Shown here one piece after another: positions 28,948 through 39,199 of a DNA stretch of 39,553 nucleotides. The position numbers and the translations under genes were made by a program. The notes beneath the pieces are model-generated. The model was not told the origin of the DNA. It saw only the letters and a list, made by a program, of their open reading frames with translations, and ran no database searches. Within the stretch, counting starts at the first letter, position 1. Each line of letters starts with the position of its first letter. This DNA comes from Rhodospirillales bacterium (GTDB lineage Bacteria > Pseudomonadota > Alphaproteobacteria > Rhodospirillales > Defluviicoccaceae), in the NCBI GenBank assembly GCA_016793875.1, contig JAEULG010000122.1:1-39553 (forward strand), given 5' to 3'.

Positions 28948-29525
28948 CTCGATACCTCACTGGCGGCGCGCTGCGCCTGAGCATGCGACTTCGCACGTTG
29001 CACCTCCTCCACGAAGCCGAACGTAGCCAGATCGCGTATCCGGCGGAAATAGAGCATTCCATCCAGGTGGTCGATTTCGTGCTGGACGACGCGGGCGTGA
29101 AAACCTTCCGCCTCCCGGTCGATCTCGTCCCCGGCGAGCGAGAGTGCGCGGTAGCGGATGCGGCGCCAACGCGGCACCTTGCCGGTCAGCCCGGGAAGCG
29201 ACAGGCACGCCTCCCAGTCTTCGTCAATTGCGGGATCGAGCGGATCGATCTGCGGATTGATCAGGCAGGTGAGCTTCACCGGTCCACCGGATGTCCCTTC
29301 GGCGGCCTCCGGATCGGCGGCTCGCTGCGGCGGCACGAAAAAGACGATCACACGCAGACTGGCGTGCACCTGTGGAGCGGCGAGACCAACCCCCCCGGCG
29401 TCTGCCATCGTCTCCACCATGTCGGCCACCAGTTGCGCAATGGCCGGATCGGTCGGATCGGCAACCGGTTTCGCTTGCCGCGCCAGGACCGGGTGGCCGG
29501 CTCGGGCTATCTTGAGGATCGCCAT
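28944..29525 (-). CDS. def: Peptide deformylase
   Basis: Removes the formyl group from nascent N-terminal methionine. The 193-residue product starts MAILKIARAGHPVLARQA and has the three metal-site motifs: GGVGLAAPQV, EACLSLPGL (Gly of the usual EGCLS is Ala) and QHEIDHLDG. A mid-protein insert near PPQRAADPEAAEGTSGGP is not in the shortest family members. ATG 29525 is chosen because homology begins there; an open frame to 30035 is antisense to rpsU and not credible. It is divergent from rpsU. Confidence 0.96.
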   Translation of the reverse strand: MAILKIARAGHPVLARQAKPVADPTDPAIAQLVADMVETMADAGGVGLAAPQVHASLRVIVFFVPPQRAADPEAAEGTSGGPVKLTCLINPQIDPLDPAIDEDWEACLSLPGLTGKVPRWRRIRYRALSLAGDEIDREAEGFHARVVQHEIDHLDGMLYFRRIRDLATFGFVEEVQRAKSHAQAQRAASEVSR

Positions 29526-29711
29526 CTGATGCGTTCCCGTCCTTGCGTCGAATGTCGTATTCCGGGAAGGGTATGGCAACCCCGTGACCATGCAAGAGGC
29601 AGCGGAGGCGCACGCACCCGGTCCGCGCGCAGACTTCCCACCGCCGCTGTCGTGTGCTACATACCCCGCTTCCATACGATTTCCGCACATTGAAAGGGAA
29701 GCGAAGCCGCC

Positions 29712-29915
29712 GTGCAAGTCATCGTCCGCGACAACAACGTCGATCAAGCCCTGAAGGCGCTGAAGAAGAAGATGCAGCGCGAGGGCATTTTCCGGGAAAT
29801 GAAGCTGCGCCGTTCTTACGAGAAGCCTTCCGAGCGCCGGGCTCGCGAAAAGGCCGAGGCTGTGCGCCGGGCGCGCAAGCTGGAGCGCAAGCGCCTCGAG
29901 CGTGAGGGCTTCTAG
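29712..29915 (+). CDS. rpsU: 30S ribosomal protein S21
   Basis: Small-subunit protein near the anti-Shine-Dalgarno end of 16S rRNA. The 67-residue product [20 protein letters not shown]... with [20 protein letters not shown] and a basic [15 protein letters not shown] tail is typical for alphaproteobacteria. The start is GTG 29712, with AAGGGAAG further upstream. It is divergent from def; 239 bases without a clear gene follow before prmA. Confidence 0.97.
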   Translation: MQVIVRDNNVDQALKALKKKMQREGIFREMKLRRSYEKPSERRAREKAEAVRRARKLERKRLEREGF

Positions 29916-29962
29916 TCTCTTTACCATCCGGACAATCAAAAGGGGCGTACCGGCCTCGACGG

Positions 29963-29983
29963 CTGCCCTTGTCAAACGGGCAG
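29963..29983 (+). other. Small hairpin downstream of rpsU
   Basis: CTGCCC (29963-29968) and GGGCAG (29978-29983) pair across nine bases, 48 bases after the rpsU stop. No T-run follows, so it is at best a Rho-type or RNA-stability end. The rest of 29916-30154 shows no supported feature. Confidence 0.25.
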
Positions 29984-30154
29984 GAATCGGATGGATCGGC
30001 TGCAGATCGGGAAAGCATCCCTGATCATGAAGCACCGCGGCGGGCGGGTCGACGCCTTCCGCGCGGCTTGGCTGTGTTCGAGTTAGTTTCGCCGGCCGCC
30101 GGCTGTCAAAGCGAACATCCCGATAGTTGATAACCTCCAGCCGAGCCGGTCCGC

Positions 30155-31021
30155 ATGGGCATGTGGCGCGTCATTCTTCGCGTACCCGATACCGCAGCAC
30201 CTGCATTCGAGGCGGCGCTGGCGTCCCGCTGCTACGCCCTCCTCTCGTCCGTTCCCGAAGACGGCGAATGTTGCCTCGTTGCCCTCGCGGCGGCGGAACC
30301 GCAGACAGGTGAACTCGAAACGCTGCTGAGGCTTGCTGCCGCCAGTTCCGGAGTGGTGCTGCCAGCAACGGTCATTGAAATGCTCCCCGAGCGCGACTGG
30401 CTGGCGGACAACCGCGAGCACTTCCGGCCTTTCCGCGTCGGCCGCTTCTGGATCGCCGAACCTGGCGATCCCGCTCTCCGCCCCGGCGGGCTGATCGAGC
30501 TGCGGATTGAAGCGGCCACCGCCTTCGGCTCGGGCCGGCATGATTCGACCGAGGGCTGCTTACGCGCGCTCGACCTGATCACCGGCAAGCACCCGCGGCG
30601 CGTCCTCGACCTGGGCTGCGGCTCCGGCATCCTGGCGATCGCTGCAGCCAAGCTCTGGTGCGTCCCGGTGCTGGCGTCCGACATCGACCCGCTCGCCGTC
30701 GCCGTGGCGCGGGCCAACGCCCGCCTCAACGGCGTGGGGACGCTGGTCCGGACCACCATCGCGACCGGTTACGGCAGCCCTGCCATCGCCGCCGCCGCGC
30801 CGTTCGACCTCATTCTCTGCAATATCCTGGCGCGGCCGCTCAAACGCCTGGCGCGCGCGCTCTCCCGCCATCTCGCGCCGGGCGGCACCGCCATCCTCGC
30901 CGGGCTGCTGCGCAGCGACGGCGCCGATGTGCTCGCCGCCCACCGGGCTGTCGGCCTCCGCCTGGTGCGGCGGATCGACGTTCGGGAATGGCAGACGCTG
31001 GTTATCCGCCGACCCGGCTAG
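30155..31021 (+). CDS. prmA: Ribosomal protein L11 methyltransferase
   Basis: PrmA methylates L11 with S-adenosylmethionine. The 288-residue protein has an N-terminal substrate-recognition domain (1-110) ending near NREHFRPFRVGRFWI, the FGSGRHDSTEGCLRAL signature, the SAM-binding motif VLDLGCGSGILAIAA near 150, ASDIDPLAVAVARANA, and LILCNILARPLKRLA. Start ATG 30155, with another ATG two codons later. Its TAG stop overlaps the moaB stop on the other strand inside GCTAGC. Confidence 0.95.
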   Translation: MGMWRVILRVPDTAAPAFEAALASRCYALLSSVPEDGECCLVALAAAEPQTGELETLLRLAAASSGVVLPATVIEMLPERDWLADNREHFRPFRVGRFWIAEPGDPALRPGGLIELRIEAATAFGSGRHDSTEGCLRALDLITGKHPRRVLDLGCGSGILAIAAAKLWCVPVLASDIDPLAVAVARANARLNGVGTLVRTTIATGYGSPAIAAAAPFDLILCNILARPLKRLARALSRHLAPGGTAILAGLLRSDGADVLAAHRAVGLRLVRRIDVREWQTLVIRRPG

Positions 31022-31548
31022 CGCTCCTTGAGCCGCGGCAGCAGCTCGGCAAAGTTACAGGGCCGGTAGCGGATGTCGAGCTGGTGGACGAGCATGTCGT
31101 CCCAGCCGTCGCGGCAGGCGTTGGGCGATCCCGGCAACGCGAAGATGTAGGTACCGTGGGCGACGACGGCCAGAGCCCGGCTCTGGACCGCGGCGGTACC
31201 GATCTTGGCGTAGCTCAGCCAGCGGAACAGCTCGCCGAATCCGGCAATCTCCTTGTCGGCGACCGCCCGCACCGCCTCCGGCGTGACGTCACGCCCGGTG
31301 ATGCCGGTACCGCCGGCGGTGATGATCACATCGATGCCGGGATCGGCCGTCCAAGCGCGCAGCGCGGTGACGATGGCATCCATCGCGTCGTTCACGAGCT
31401 GGCGCCCGGCGAGCCGGTGGCCGGCTGCCAGGATCCGCTCGGCGAGGATGTCGCCGGAGACGTCGGTGTCCATGGTCCGCGTATCGGAGATGGTCAGGAC
31501 GGCAATGTTCACCGGCGCGAACGGCCGGTCTTCGGCGATCTTACTCAT
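31018..31548 (-). CDS. moaB: Molybdenum cofactor biosynthesis protein B
   Basis: MoaB/MogA-type protein, linked to adenylylation of molybdopterin before metal insertion. The 176-residue product has NIAVLTISDTRTMDTDVSGD, VIITAGGTGITGRDVTPEAV, and YIFALPGSPNACRDGWDDML, the MPT-binding motifs. ATG 31548 overlaps the end of the lytic transglycosylase gene by 8 bases, so it is the downstream gene of that pair. Convergent with prmA. Confidence 0.93.
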   Translation of the reverse strand: MSKIAEDRPFAPVNIAVLTISDTRTMDTDVSGDILAERILAAGHRLAGRQLVNDAMDAIVTALRAWTADPGIDVIITAGGTGITGRDVTPEAVRAVADKEIAGFGELFRWLSYAKIGTAAVQSRALAVVAHGTYIFALPGSPNACRDGWDDMLVHQLDIRYRPCNFAELLPRLKER

Positions 31549-32851
31549 GTTCCGCGATCTCGGTGCTTTGCTGTGGGATGTCCCAGTTCGGCCACCGGCC
31601 GGCGGCCAGGGCGTCGAGCGACGGCGAATCGATGCCGAGCCGGTGACGGTAGATCCACAGATTGGCAAGAACGTGCTCAATGAAGCCGCGGGTCTCGCCA
31701 AAGGGGATGGTCTCGATGAATAGCAGCGGATCGTCGCCGACCTGCGGATTGCGCCGCCACCGCTCGACGTTAGCCGGGCCGCCGTTCCACGCCGCCGTCA
31801 GCATGAACAGATCGGGGCCGACGGTATCGTCGGCGAGTAGCAACTCCAGGTAGCGCTCGCCGAGCGCAATGCTGACCTCTGGCCGGCGAAACTGGGCAGC
31901 GCCGCCGGTGTACCCGGTGGCGCGGGCGATGAACCGGGCCGTCGCCGGCATCAGTTGCATGACCCCGCGCGCTCCGGCGCGGCTGACGGCGCCAGGATTG
32001 AAGTTCGATTCCTGCCGCATCAGCGCATAGACGAGGGCGCGATCGGTACTGAATCCGCCTTCCGGCCGCCATCGGGGAATTGGGTAGGACGCTCGGGGAT
32101 AGTCGATTCCGGAAGATGCCAGGGTGCGGCTGAGCCGGAACGCGAGATCGGCCATGCCGGCGTTCTCGGCAATGATCATCGCGCCATGCGCCAGTTCGCC
32201 GCGTCCGCCCGCCGCGAGGCTGCGCAAGATGCGCTCAGCCCGCTCGTAATCCCCCGAGGCGATCAGCGCCAGTGCGCCCTGACCCTCTGCCGTTTCGTTG
32301 AACGCCGCGACCGCCGCCTTGTCGGCCTCGGTCAGGTTCCAGCGAAAAGGCATGGGCAGGCCGAGAATCCGACGGGCCAGGATGCCGTAGAACGTGCCGG
32401 GCGCATCCGCCGCGACCTGTAGCCAGCGGGTCACGTCATCGGGTTGCCGGGCAAACAGGTGCGCCCTCGCCGCCCAGAATGCGCCGCCGGCGACGAACCA
32501 CGGCGACCGGCCTTGCGTCGCCGCCGTCTCGAACGAACCTGCGGCGGCTGCATAATCCCCTGCCCGCCACGAAGCGAGGCCGGCAGACCAAGCAGCGTCG
32601 GCGGAAGCACCACCGCTGCGCCCGATGGACGCCGAGTCGTCAAGCCCCGCAGGAGATGTCCCGCGGATGAGGACAGACGGATCACCGATCGCCGGTTCCA
32701 GCACAGTTTCACCGACGATTCCAGGCGAGTCCAGATTGTCCGAGTATTGTGGAGATAACTCTGCCGGTACTTGCATATCTGCTGCCGCAGGCATTGCTGC
32801 CAACAACGAACAATACCCGGCTATACCGACGAATCTGCGGAATCGTTGCAA
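31541..32851 (-). CDS. Soluble-type lytic murein transglycosylase
   Basis: Periplasmic enzyme that cleaves peptidoglycan to 1,6-anhydromuropeptides. The 436-residue product starts with a signal peptide (MQRFRRFVGIAGYCSLLAAM, probable cut after AAA near 24). A helical repeat region covers about 85-260, and the SLT domain follows with ALMRQESNFNPGAVS (catalytic Glu near 281), GARGVMQLMPATAR and TAAWNGGPANV. The start is TTG 32851; no strong ribosome site is seen. It overlaps moaB by 8 bases. The arrangement matches the Slt70-like family, but the exact subtype is not certain. Confidence 0.9.
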   Translation of the reverse strand: MQRFRRFVGIAGYCSLLAAMPAAADMQVPAELSPQYSDNLDSPGIVGETVLEPAIGDPSVLIRGTSPAGLDDSASIGRSGGASADAAWSAGLASWRAGDYAAAAGSFETAATQGRSPWFVAGGAFWAARAHLFARQPDDVTRWLQVAADAPGTFYGILARRILGLPMPFRWNLTEADKAAVAAFNETAEGQGALALIASGDYERAERILRSLAAGGRGELAHGAMIIAENAGMADLAFRLSRTLASSGIDYPRASYPIPRWRPEGGFSTDRALVYALMRQESNFNPGAVSRAGARGVMQLMPATARFIARATGYTGGAAQFRRPEVSIALGERYLELLLADDTVGPDLFMLTAAWNGGPANVERWRRNPQVGDDPLLFIETIPFGETRGFIEHVLANLWIYRHRLGIDSPSLDALAAGRWPNWDIPQQSTEIAEHE

Positions 32852-32978
32852 TATTCTGCCCCGGAATGTGATGTTGGAGCCCTTCTAACAACGGCTCGTG
32901 CTGGGGGGCAAGCGAAATTCTCGCCGACTGTTCTCAGATAGACACGCTGCGCCGGCACTGGCAGGCGACGAGAACGAT

Positions 32979-33833
32979 TCAGTCCTCGTGAATTCTACTT
33001 TTGATCGCCAGGAGATCGCGCCATGCAAGCCGCTTCTGGGCAGGCGAGCGCAGCAGATAGGCCGGGTGAAACAGCGCCGTCGCCACGATCGGCCGAGGCA
33101 TCCGTGGCGTCTGGTAGGCGAACCAGCGGCCGCGCAGCCGGCCGACGCTCTCCGCCACGCCCAGCAGCGCCACTGCCGCGGGACCACCGAGAGCCACCAG
33201 CAGGCGCGGATCGATGATCTCGATGATCCGCTCGACGAAGGGCATGCACGTCGCCACCTCGGTCGAGGTGGGACTCCGGTTGCCCGGCGGCCTCCAGAAA
33301 AGTGTGTTTGTTATGAAGACATTGGAGCGGTCGAGGCCGATCGATGCGAGCATCTTGTCGAGGAGGCGGCCGCTCGGGCCGACGAACGGCAGGCCACGCC
33401 GGTCCTCCTCGGCGCCGGGGGCCTCGCCGATCAGAACCACGCGCGCCTGCGGGTTGCCATCGCCGAACACGAGGTGGGTCGCGGTCGCCGACAGCGGGCA
33501 GGCGTCGAAGCCGGCAAGCGCTTCGCGCAGTTCGTCGAGGGTGCTCATGCGCGCCGCGAGACTCACCGCGCTCTCAACCGCAGCGATCCCTCCCGACGCT
33601 GCGGCACCTGCTGTGGCCGTCCGCCGAGGGGACGCCGGCGACGGCGGAGCGCGTTCGACTGGCGTCCGGGCAGGCTTTTCCGCCTGCTTCGGGAGGGCGA
33701 GCGGTGCAAAATCTGCGATTGATTCGCAAGGCTGGGTGCGGTCCACCGGGTATTCGCCGATTGCCTCGTCCACCCCGGCTTCGAGGTACCATCGGAGCAG
33801 GGCCGCGGCATCGGAAATCGGCGAATCGGGCAT
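32979..33833 (-). CDS. Uracil-DNA glycosylase, family 4-like, lacking iron-sulfur cysteines
   Basis: Removes uracil from DNA. The 284-residue product has a Pro/Ala-rich N-terminal linker (about 45-95) then VVLIGEAPGAEEDRRGLPF with VGPSGRLLDKML (motif A), FWRPPGNRSPTSTE, and FHPAYLLRSPAQKRLAWRDL. In iron-sulfur family 4 enzymes a CxxC pair and two more cysteines bind the cluster. Here only FDACPL and VATCMPF cysteines remain; one of the CxxC pair is Phe and the RPPGNR-preceding Cys is Trp. Alphaproteobacterial relatives of this kind, such as the Bradyrhizobium enzyme, are said to work without the cluster. ATG 33833 chosen over TTG 33839. Divergent from ETF-QO. Confidence 0.9.
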   Translation of the reverse strand: MPDSPISDAAALLRWYLEAGVDEAIGEYPVDRTQPCESIADFAPLALPKQAEKPARTPVERAPPSPASPRRTATAGAAASGGIAAVESAVSLAARMSTLDELREALAGFDACPLSATATHLVFGDGNPQARVVLIGEAPGAEEDRRGLPFVGPSGRLLDKMLASIGLDRSNVFITNTLFWRPPGNRSPTSTEVATCMPFVERIIEIIDPRLLVALGGPAAVALLGVAESVGRLRGRWFAYQTPRMPRPIVATALFHPAYLLRSPAQKRLAWRDLLAIKSRIHED

Positions 33834-33869
33834 CGGCAAACGGGTGTCCGGAACGTCACGGGGAGGAAT

Positions 33870-33897
33870 TTGCCGCCCCCTCCGGAAACCCTATGCT
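33870..33897 (+). promoter_or_regulatory. Possible promoter of the ETF-QO operon
   Basis: TTGCCG (33870-33875), 16-base spacer, TATGCT (33892-33897), with the alternative -10 TATAAC directly after. It lies about 30 bases before the ETF-QO start. Confidence 0.35.
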
Positions 33898-33928
33898 ATA
33901 ACCCGCGCTTGGTGAAGGAGCGCATGCA

Positions 33929-35572
33929 ATGCGGGGAGATGCCATGGCCCGCGAGTCGATGCAGTTCGACGCGGTAATCGTGGGTGGCGGGCCGGCAGGC
34001 CTGACCGCCGCCATCAGACTGAAGCAACTGGCGCAGCAGCACGAGCGGGAGATCGGCGTCTGCGTCGTCGAGAAGGGGGCCGAGATCGGCGCCCATATCC
34101 TTTCCGGTGCCGTCATCGAGACCCGCTCGCTCGACGAGTTCATTCCGGACTGGCGCGAGCGGGATGCGCCGCTCGTTACCCAGGCGGGCGACGACAGCTT
34201 CCTGTTCCTGACCGAGAAGAAGGCGTTCCGCCTGCCAACGCCGCCGCAGATGCACAACCACGGCAACTACATCGTCAGCCTGGGCAACGTCTGCCGCTGG
34301 CTGGCGACGCAGGCGGAGGAGCTTGGCGTCGAGATTTATCCCGGCTTCGCCGCGGCCGAGATCCTTTTCAATGAAGACGGCTCGGTGAAGGGGGTCGCTA
34401 CCGGTGACATGGGCGTCGGCCGCGACGGCAAGCCGACGGACAACTACCAGCCGGGCGTCGAGCTGCATGCCACCTACACGATCTTCGCCGAGGGCTGCCG
34501 CGGCTCGCTGACCAAGCAGCTGATGAGCCGGTTCAACCTGCGCGAGGGCGTCAGCCCGCAGACCTTTGGGATCGGCATCAAGGAGCTGTGGGATGTCGAT
34601 CCGGCGCAGCACCATCCGGGCCGGGTGGTACACACCGTCGGCTGGCCTCTGGACAGCCACACCTACGGCGGCTCGTTCCTCTACCACATGGAAAACAACC
34701 AGGTGGCAGTGGGCTTCGTCGTAGGACTGGACTACCAGAACACCTACCTCAGCCCGTTCGACGAATTCCAGCGGTTCAAGACCCATCCGGCGATCCGACC
34801 GACGTTCGAGGGCGGCCAGCGCGTCGCCTACGGCGCCCGGGCGCTCGCCGAGGGCGGCTATCAGTCGGTGCCGCGCCTCGTCTTCCCTGGCGGCGCGCTG
34901 ATCGGCGATACCGCCGGCTTCCTCAACGTGCCGAAGATCAAGGGCACCCACACGGCGATGAAGTCGGCGCTGGTGTGCGCCGAAGCGGTTTTCGAAGCGC
35001 TGGCCGCTGCCACGCCGCCGCCGCTGGTCGAGGCCTATCCCGAGGCGCTGAAGGCGAGCTGGGTGTGGGACGAGCTCTATCGGGTCCGCAATGTCCGCCC
35101 GTCGTTCCATGCCGGCCTTTGGCTCGGCATTGCGTATTCGGCGCTGGATACCTATCTGTTTCGCGGCCGGGCGCCGTGGACCTTCAAGAACCACAACGAT
35201 TACGCGCAATTGAAGCCTGCGGACCAGTGCCGGAAGATCGAGTATCCGAAGCCGGACGGGGTCGTCAGCTTCGACAAGCTGTCGTCGGTGTACATCTCCG
35301 GCGCCAACCATGAGGAAGATCAACCAGTGCACCTGACCCTGAAGGATGCATCGGTGCCGGTTGACATCAACCTTGCCCGCTATGCCGGGCCGGAATCCCG
35401 CTACTGCCCTGCGGGAGTCTATGAGTTCGTCGACGACAACGGCCGCGAACGTCTGCAGATCAACGCCGCCAACTGCGTCCACTGCAAGACCTGCGACATC
35501 AAGGATCCGACCCAGAACATCAATTGGGTGGTACCGGAGGGTGGTGGTGGGCCAAACTATCCCAACATGTGA
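33929..35572 (+). CDS. Electron transfer flavoprotein-ubiquinone oxidoreductase
   Basis: Membrane-associated FAD and [4Fe-4S] enzyme that passes electrons from reduced ETF (fatty acid and amino acid dehydrogenases) to ubiquinone. The 547-residue protein has [19 protein letters not shown] for [55 protein letters not shown], and the C-terminal cluster ligands CPAGVYEF and [19 protein letters not shown]. The ATG at 33929 has AAGGAG eight bases upstream; ATG 33944 is an alternative. First gene of a run with the TPR lipoprotein and ispE. Confidence 0.97.
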   Translation: MRGDAMARESMQFDAVIVGGGPAGLTAAIRLKQLAQQHEREIGVCVVEKGAEIGAHILSGAVIETRSLDEFIPDWRERDAPLVTQAGDDSFLFLTEKKAFRLPTPPQMHNHGNYIVSLGNVCRWLATQAEELGVEIYPGFAAAEILFNEDGSVKGVATGDMGVGRDGKPTDNYQPGVELHATYTIFAEGCRGSLTKQLMSRFNLREGVSPQTFGIGIKELWDVDPAQHHPGRVVHTVGWPLDSHTYGGSFLYHMENNQVAVGFVVGLDYQNTYLSPFDEFQRFKTHPAIRPTFEGGQRVAYGARALAEGGYQSVPRLVFPGGALIGDTAGFLNVPKIKGTHTAMKSALVCAEAVFEALAAATPPPLVEAYPEALKASWVWDELYRVRNVRPSFHAGLWLGIAYSALDTYLFRGRAPWTFKNHNDYAQLKPADQCRKIEYPKPDGVVSFDKLSSVYISGANHEEDQPVHLTLKDASVPVDINLARYAGPESRYCPAGVYEFVDDNGRERLQINAANCVHCKTCDIKDPTQNINWVVPEGGGGPNYPNM

Positions 35573-35581
35573 CCGCTGCCG

Positions 35582-37305
35582 ATGACCGCTGGCGACCGGT
35601 GCCCCCGCACCGCCCGCTGGCTCTGCGGGGCGGTGCTGCTGCTGGCGCTGGCCGGCTGCGATGACGCCGTCGCGGTGACACCGCCGCCGGTGGTTCCCGG
35701 CACCACCATCACCGGCAACTATCTCGCGGCGCGACACGCCCGCATCGATGGTGACGACGGCGACGCCGCCACTTTCCTGCTGGCGGCTCTGCAGAAGGCG
35801 CCGGACGATCCGATGCTGCTGGGTCGCTCCTGGCTGGTGCTCACCCTCGACGGGCGCGTCGGCGAGGCGGTCGATATCGCCCGGCGCTACCTCAAGGCCG
35901 AGGACGATGGAGCGCCGCTGGCGCATATTGTCGTCGCTACCGGCGATATCCGCGCCGGCCGCTTCGTGCCGGCCATCGAGCGCCTCGGCAGTGCCGGCCA
36001 GAGCCCGCTGATGGCGGTTCTCGTTCCCGTCCTACAGGCGTGGGCGGAGTTCGGCGCCGGGCACCGCGATCAGGCCGAGGCGACGCTGGGGAAGCTGCGC
36101 GGCAATCCGGCAACGACCCTGCTCGCCGACGTCCACGCCGCGTGGATGGCCGACGCCGCGGGCGACGAGGCGGCCGCCGTCAACTACGTGCGCGCCGCCC
36201 TGAAGGCACAGCCGGAGCCGTGGCTGCGCCTCGCGGTGCTCGCCGGCGGCATCCTGCAGCGTGCCGGCCACAAGGATGAGGCCCAGGCGGTCTACGACGC
36301 CTACCTGCAACAGCACCCAGGCTCCGACCTGCTCGGGCCGGAGCTGGTACGGCTGAAGTCGGGCAAGCCGCCGCCGCGCGACATTACCGACGCCCGCAGC
36401 GGTGCTGCCGAGGCGCTGTTCGACGGCGCCGGCATCGTCGGCCGGCAGAACAACCGCGACACCGCGCTGGCGCTGGGCCAGCTTGGCCTCTATCTGCGAC
36501 CGGACTTCCCGCCCCTGCAGATTCTTGTCGCCGACATGCTGGAGAACGACGACCGCTTCGCCGACGCCATCCGCGTCTACCAGGCGATCGCTCGCAGCGA
36601 TCCCCTAGCGATTTCCGGCCGCCTCGGCGTTGCCCGCAACCTCGACCGGCTCGACCGCTTCGACGAAGCACAGGCGACGCTGCGCCAGCTTGCCGCGGAG
36701 CACCCGGACGATCCCGAGCCCTACGGCGAGCTGGGCGATCTGCTACGCCGGCACGACCGTTTCGCCGACGCGGTGGTGGCCTACGACCAGGCGGTTGCCC
36801 GCAGCGGCACCCTGGAGCCGCGCCACTGGCAGCTCCTCTACGCCCGCGGCATCGCGCTGGAACGCTCCAAGCAGTGGCCGCGGGCCGAAGCCGACTTCCT
36901 CAAGGCGCTGGAACTGCAGCCGGACCAGCCGTACGTCCTCAACTATCTCGGCTATTCGTGGGTCGAGCAGGGCCAGAACCTCGACAAGGCCGAAGCGATG
37001 ATCCGCAAGGCGGTCGAGCTGGAGCCTAACGACGGCTACATCATCGACAGCCTCGGCTGGGTGCTGTTCCGCCTCGGGCACCAGGACGAGGCGGTGGTGC
37101 AGCTGGAGCGGGCGGTCGAGATCCGACCCGAGGATGCGGCCATCAACGACCATCTCGGCGATGCCTACTGGGCGGTGGGGCGACAGCGCGAAGCGCGCTT
37201 CCAGTGGGAGGCGGCGCTGGCCAACAAGCCCGAGCCGGAGCTGAAGACGGCGATCGAGCAGAAGCTGGCGGACCGGCCACTGCGGGCGGCGAGCGCCGAA
37301 CGGCC

Positions 37306-37309
<4 letters not shown>
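35582..37309 (+). CDS. TPR-repeat lipoprotein
   Basis: The 575-residue product begins with a lipoprotein signal (LLLALAGC, lipidated Cys 26) and then has tetratricopeptide-type helix repeats over most of its length, clearest near the end: YVLNYLGYSWVEQGQNLDKA, AVELEPNDGYIIDSLGWVL, and AAINDHLGDAYWAVGRQREA. Such proteins are found next to ETF-QO and ispE in many alphaproteobacteria. It is probably anchored in the outer membrane; its partner is unknown. ispE starts inside its stop codon (GTGA). Confidence 0.9.
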
Positions 37310-38190
<881 letters not shown>

Positions 38191-38214
38191 GCCGCGGCGG
38201 CACTTTCCTCCCCG

Positions 38215-38607
38215 TCACGGCACCGCGGTGATCTCGACCAGGGCGCCGTCGGGGGTCCGGGCGACCGCCTCGTAGAAGCCGTCGCCGGTCAACCGCGGCG
38301 ACGAGACCAGCAGCCCCGCGGCCTCCAGCCGGACGGCCATTTCGCGCACCGAGGCGGCGCTGCCGACAGCGACCGCGAGGTGCGCCCAGCCCTGCCGCTC
38401 ACCTTCCGGCGGGTCGGCCGGATTCAGCCATGGCGCGCTCATAAGCTCGATCTCGGCGCCTCCGGGGAAGCGGACGAAGCGGGAGACAAATCCCGGCCGC
38501 CGGGCGCTTTCGTAGCGCTCGCCTACCTCGGCACCGAAAAAGTCGGCCCAGAAGCCGGCATCGGCGTCAATGTCGCGCGTCCACAAGGCAACGTGATGGA
38601 TTCTCAT
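38215..38607 (-). CDS. VOC-family (glyoxalase I-like) protein
   Basis: The 130-residue product starts MRIHHVALWTRDIDADAGFW and continues FFGAEVGERY, AEIELMSAPW, GWAHLAVAVGS and GALVEITAVP. The two His and two Glu in these motifs are at the usual metal-ligand places of the vicinal oxygen chelate fold, so a metal-dependent lyase or dioxygenase is possible; the substrate is unknown. ATG 38607 chosen because homology starts there. It faces ispE tail to tail. Confidence 0.85.
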   Translation of the reverse strand: MRIHHVALWTRDIDADAGFWADFFGAEVGERYESARRPGFVSRFVRFPGGAEIELMSAPWLNPADPPEGERQGWAHLAVAVGSAASVREMAVRLEAAGLLVSSPRLTGDGFYEAVARTPDGALVEITAVP

Positions 38608-38638
38608 CGTCCGGGTCCCATACCCTTCAGCCAGCGTA

Positions 38639-38720
38639 GGTGTGCTGAGCGAAGCGAAGCCCACCCTGTCCCTAACCAGGTTCCCCGCCGCCACGGTGCG
38701 CTTTGCTTGCTCAGCACACC
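38639..38720. repeat. REP-like inverted palindrome pair
   Basis: GGTGTGCTGAGC at 38639-38650 is the perfect reverse complement of GCTCAGCACACC at 38709-38720, with looser matching (9 of 11) inward over GAAGCGAAGC. Each half can also fold by itself (GGTGTGCT with AGCCCACC on the left, AGCGCACC on the right). The GCGAAGCGAAGCCCACC style is that of intergenic REP elements. It lies between the VOC gene and the small lipoprotein gene, outside coding sequence. Confidence 0.7.
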
Positions 38721-38740
38721 CTTGCGTTATCGCAATACGA

Positions 38741-39118
38741 TTAGCGCCCCTCGGGCGGCGCGAAACGGATGGCGGTGGCGCTGACTAGCGCCAGCGGCTG
38801 CTGGGGGCTGCGGCGCACCGCAAAGCCGGCGAGGGCATCGGCGCCGAGACGGCAGGCACGCTTCTTCAGCTCCGGCAGCACCGGGTAAAGGTCGCCGCTC
38901 GGCGTCGGCGGGCCCTCGATGCGCGCCGTCAGCCGCCCCACCACCTGGTAGTCGCCGCCAGGCTCGCCGGAGCGGAAGATGACGATCGGGCAGTCATCCG
39001 GCTTCGGCGGATAAGCGGCGGTGACCACCGAATTCACCTCCGATCCTCCCGCAACCCCCTCGCAGCCAGCGAGCAGCAGGGCCAGGGCAAATACCGGAAG
39101 GGTTCGCACGATCCCCAT
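38741..39118 (-). CDS. Small lipoprotein of unknown function
   Basis: The 125-residue product has a signal with lipobox LLLAGC (Cys 19), then CPIVIFRSGEP, YQVVGRLTARI, and VLPELKKRACRLGADALAGF. The segment resembles the small secreted lipoprotein pattern with an ACxLGADA motif, but I cannot name a function. The ATG at 39118 follows GGGAAGGGCAG. It lies 81 bases downstream of the DUF4168 gene on the same strand, so the two may be co-transcribed. Confidence 0.8.
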   Translation of the reverse strand: MGIVRTLPVFALALLLAGCEGVAGGSEVNSVVTAAYPPKPDDCPIVIFRSGEPGGDYQVVGRLTARIEGPPTPSGDLYPVLPELKKRACRLGADALAGFAVRRSPQQPLALVSATAIRFAPPEGR

Positions 39119-39199
39119 CAGTTGCTGCCCTTCCCCCCATCATCGCCCGAGCACTTGCGGGCATCATAGCGGAAGCGGGGCGGTGGCGGGAGGGCGCGG

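Noticed and set aside
29526..30035. N-terminal extension of def by 170 residues
   Set aside because: It runs antisense to rpsU and lacks deformylase sequence; the standard start is ATG 29525.
29916..30154. Possible small RNA gene between rpsU and prmA
   Set aside because: Only one short stem without a T-run was seen, and no match to a known RNA family was recognised.
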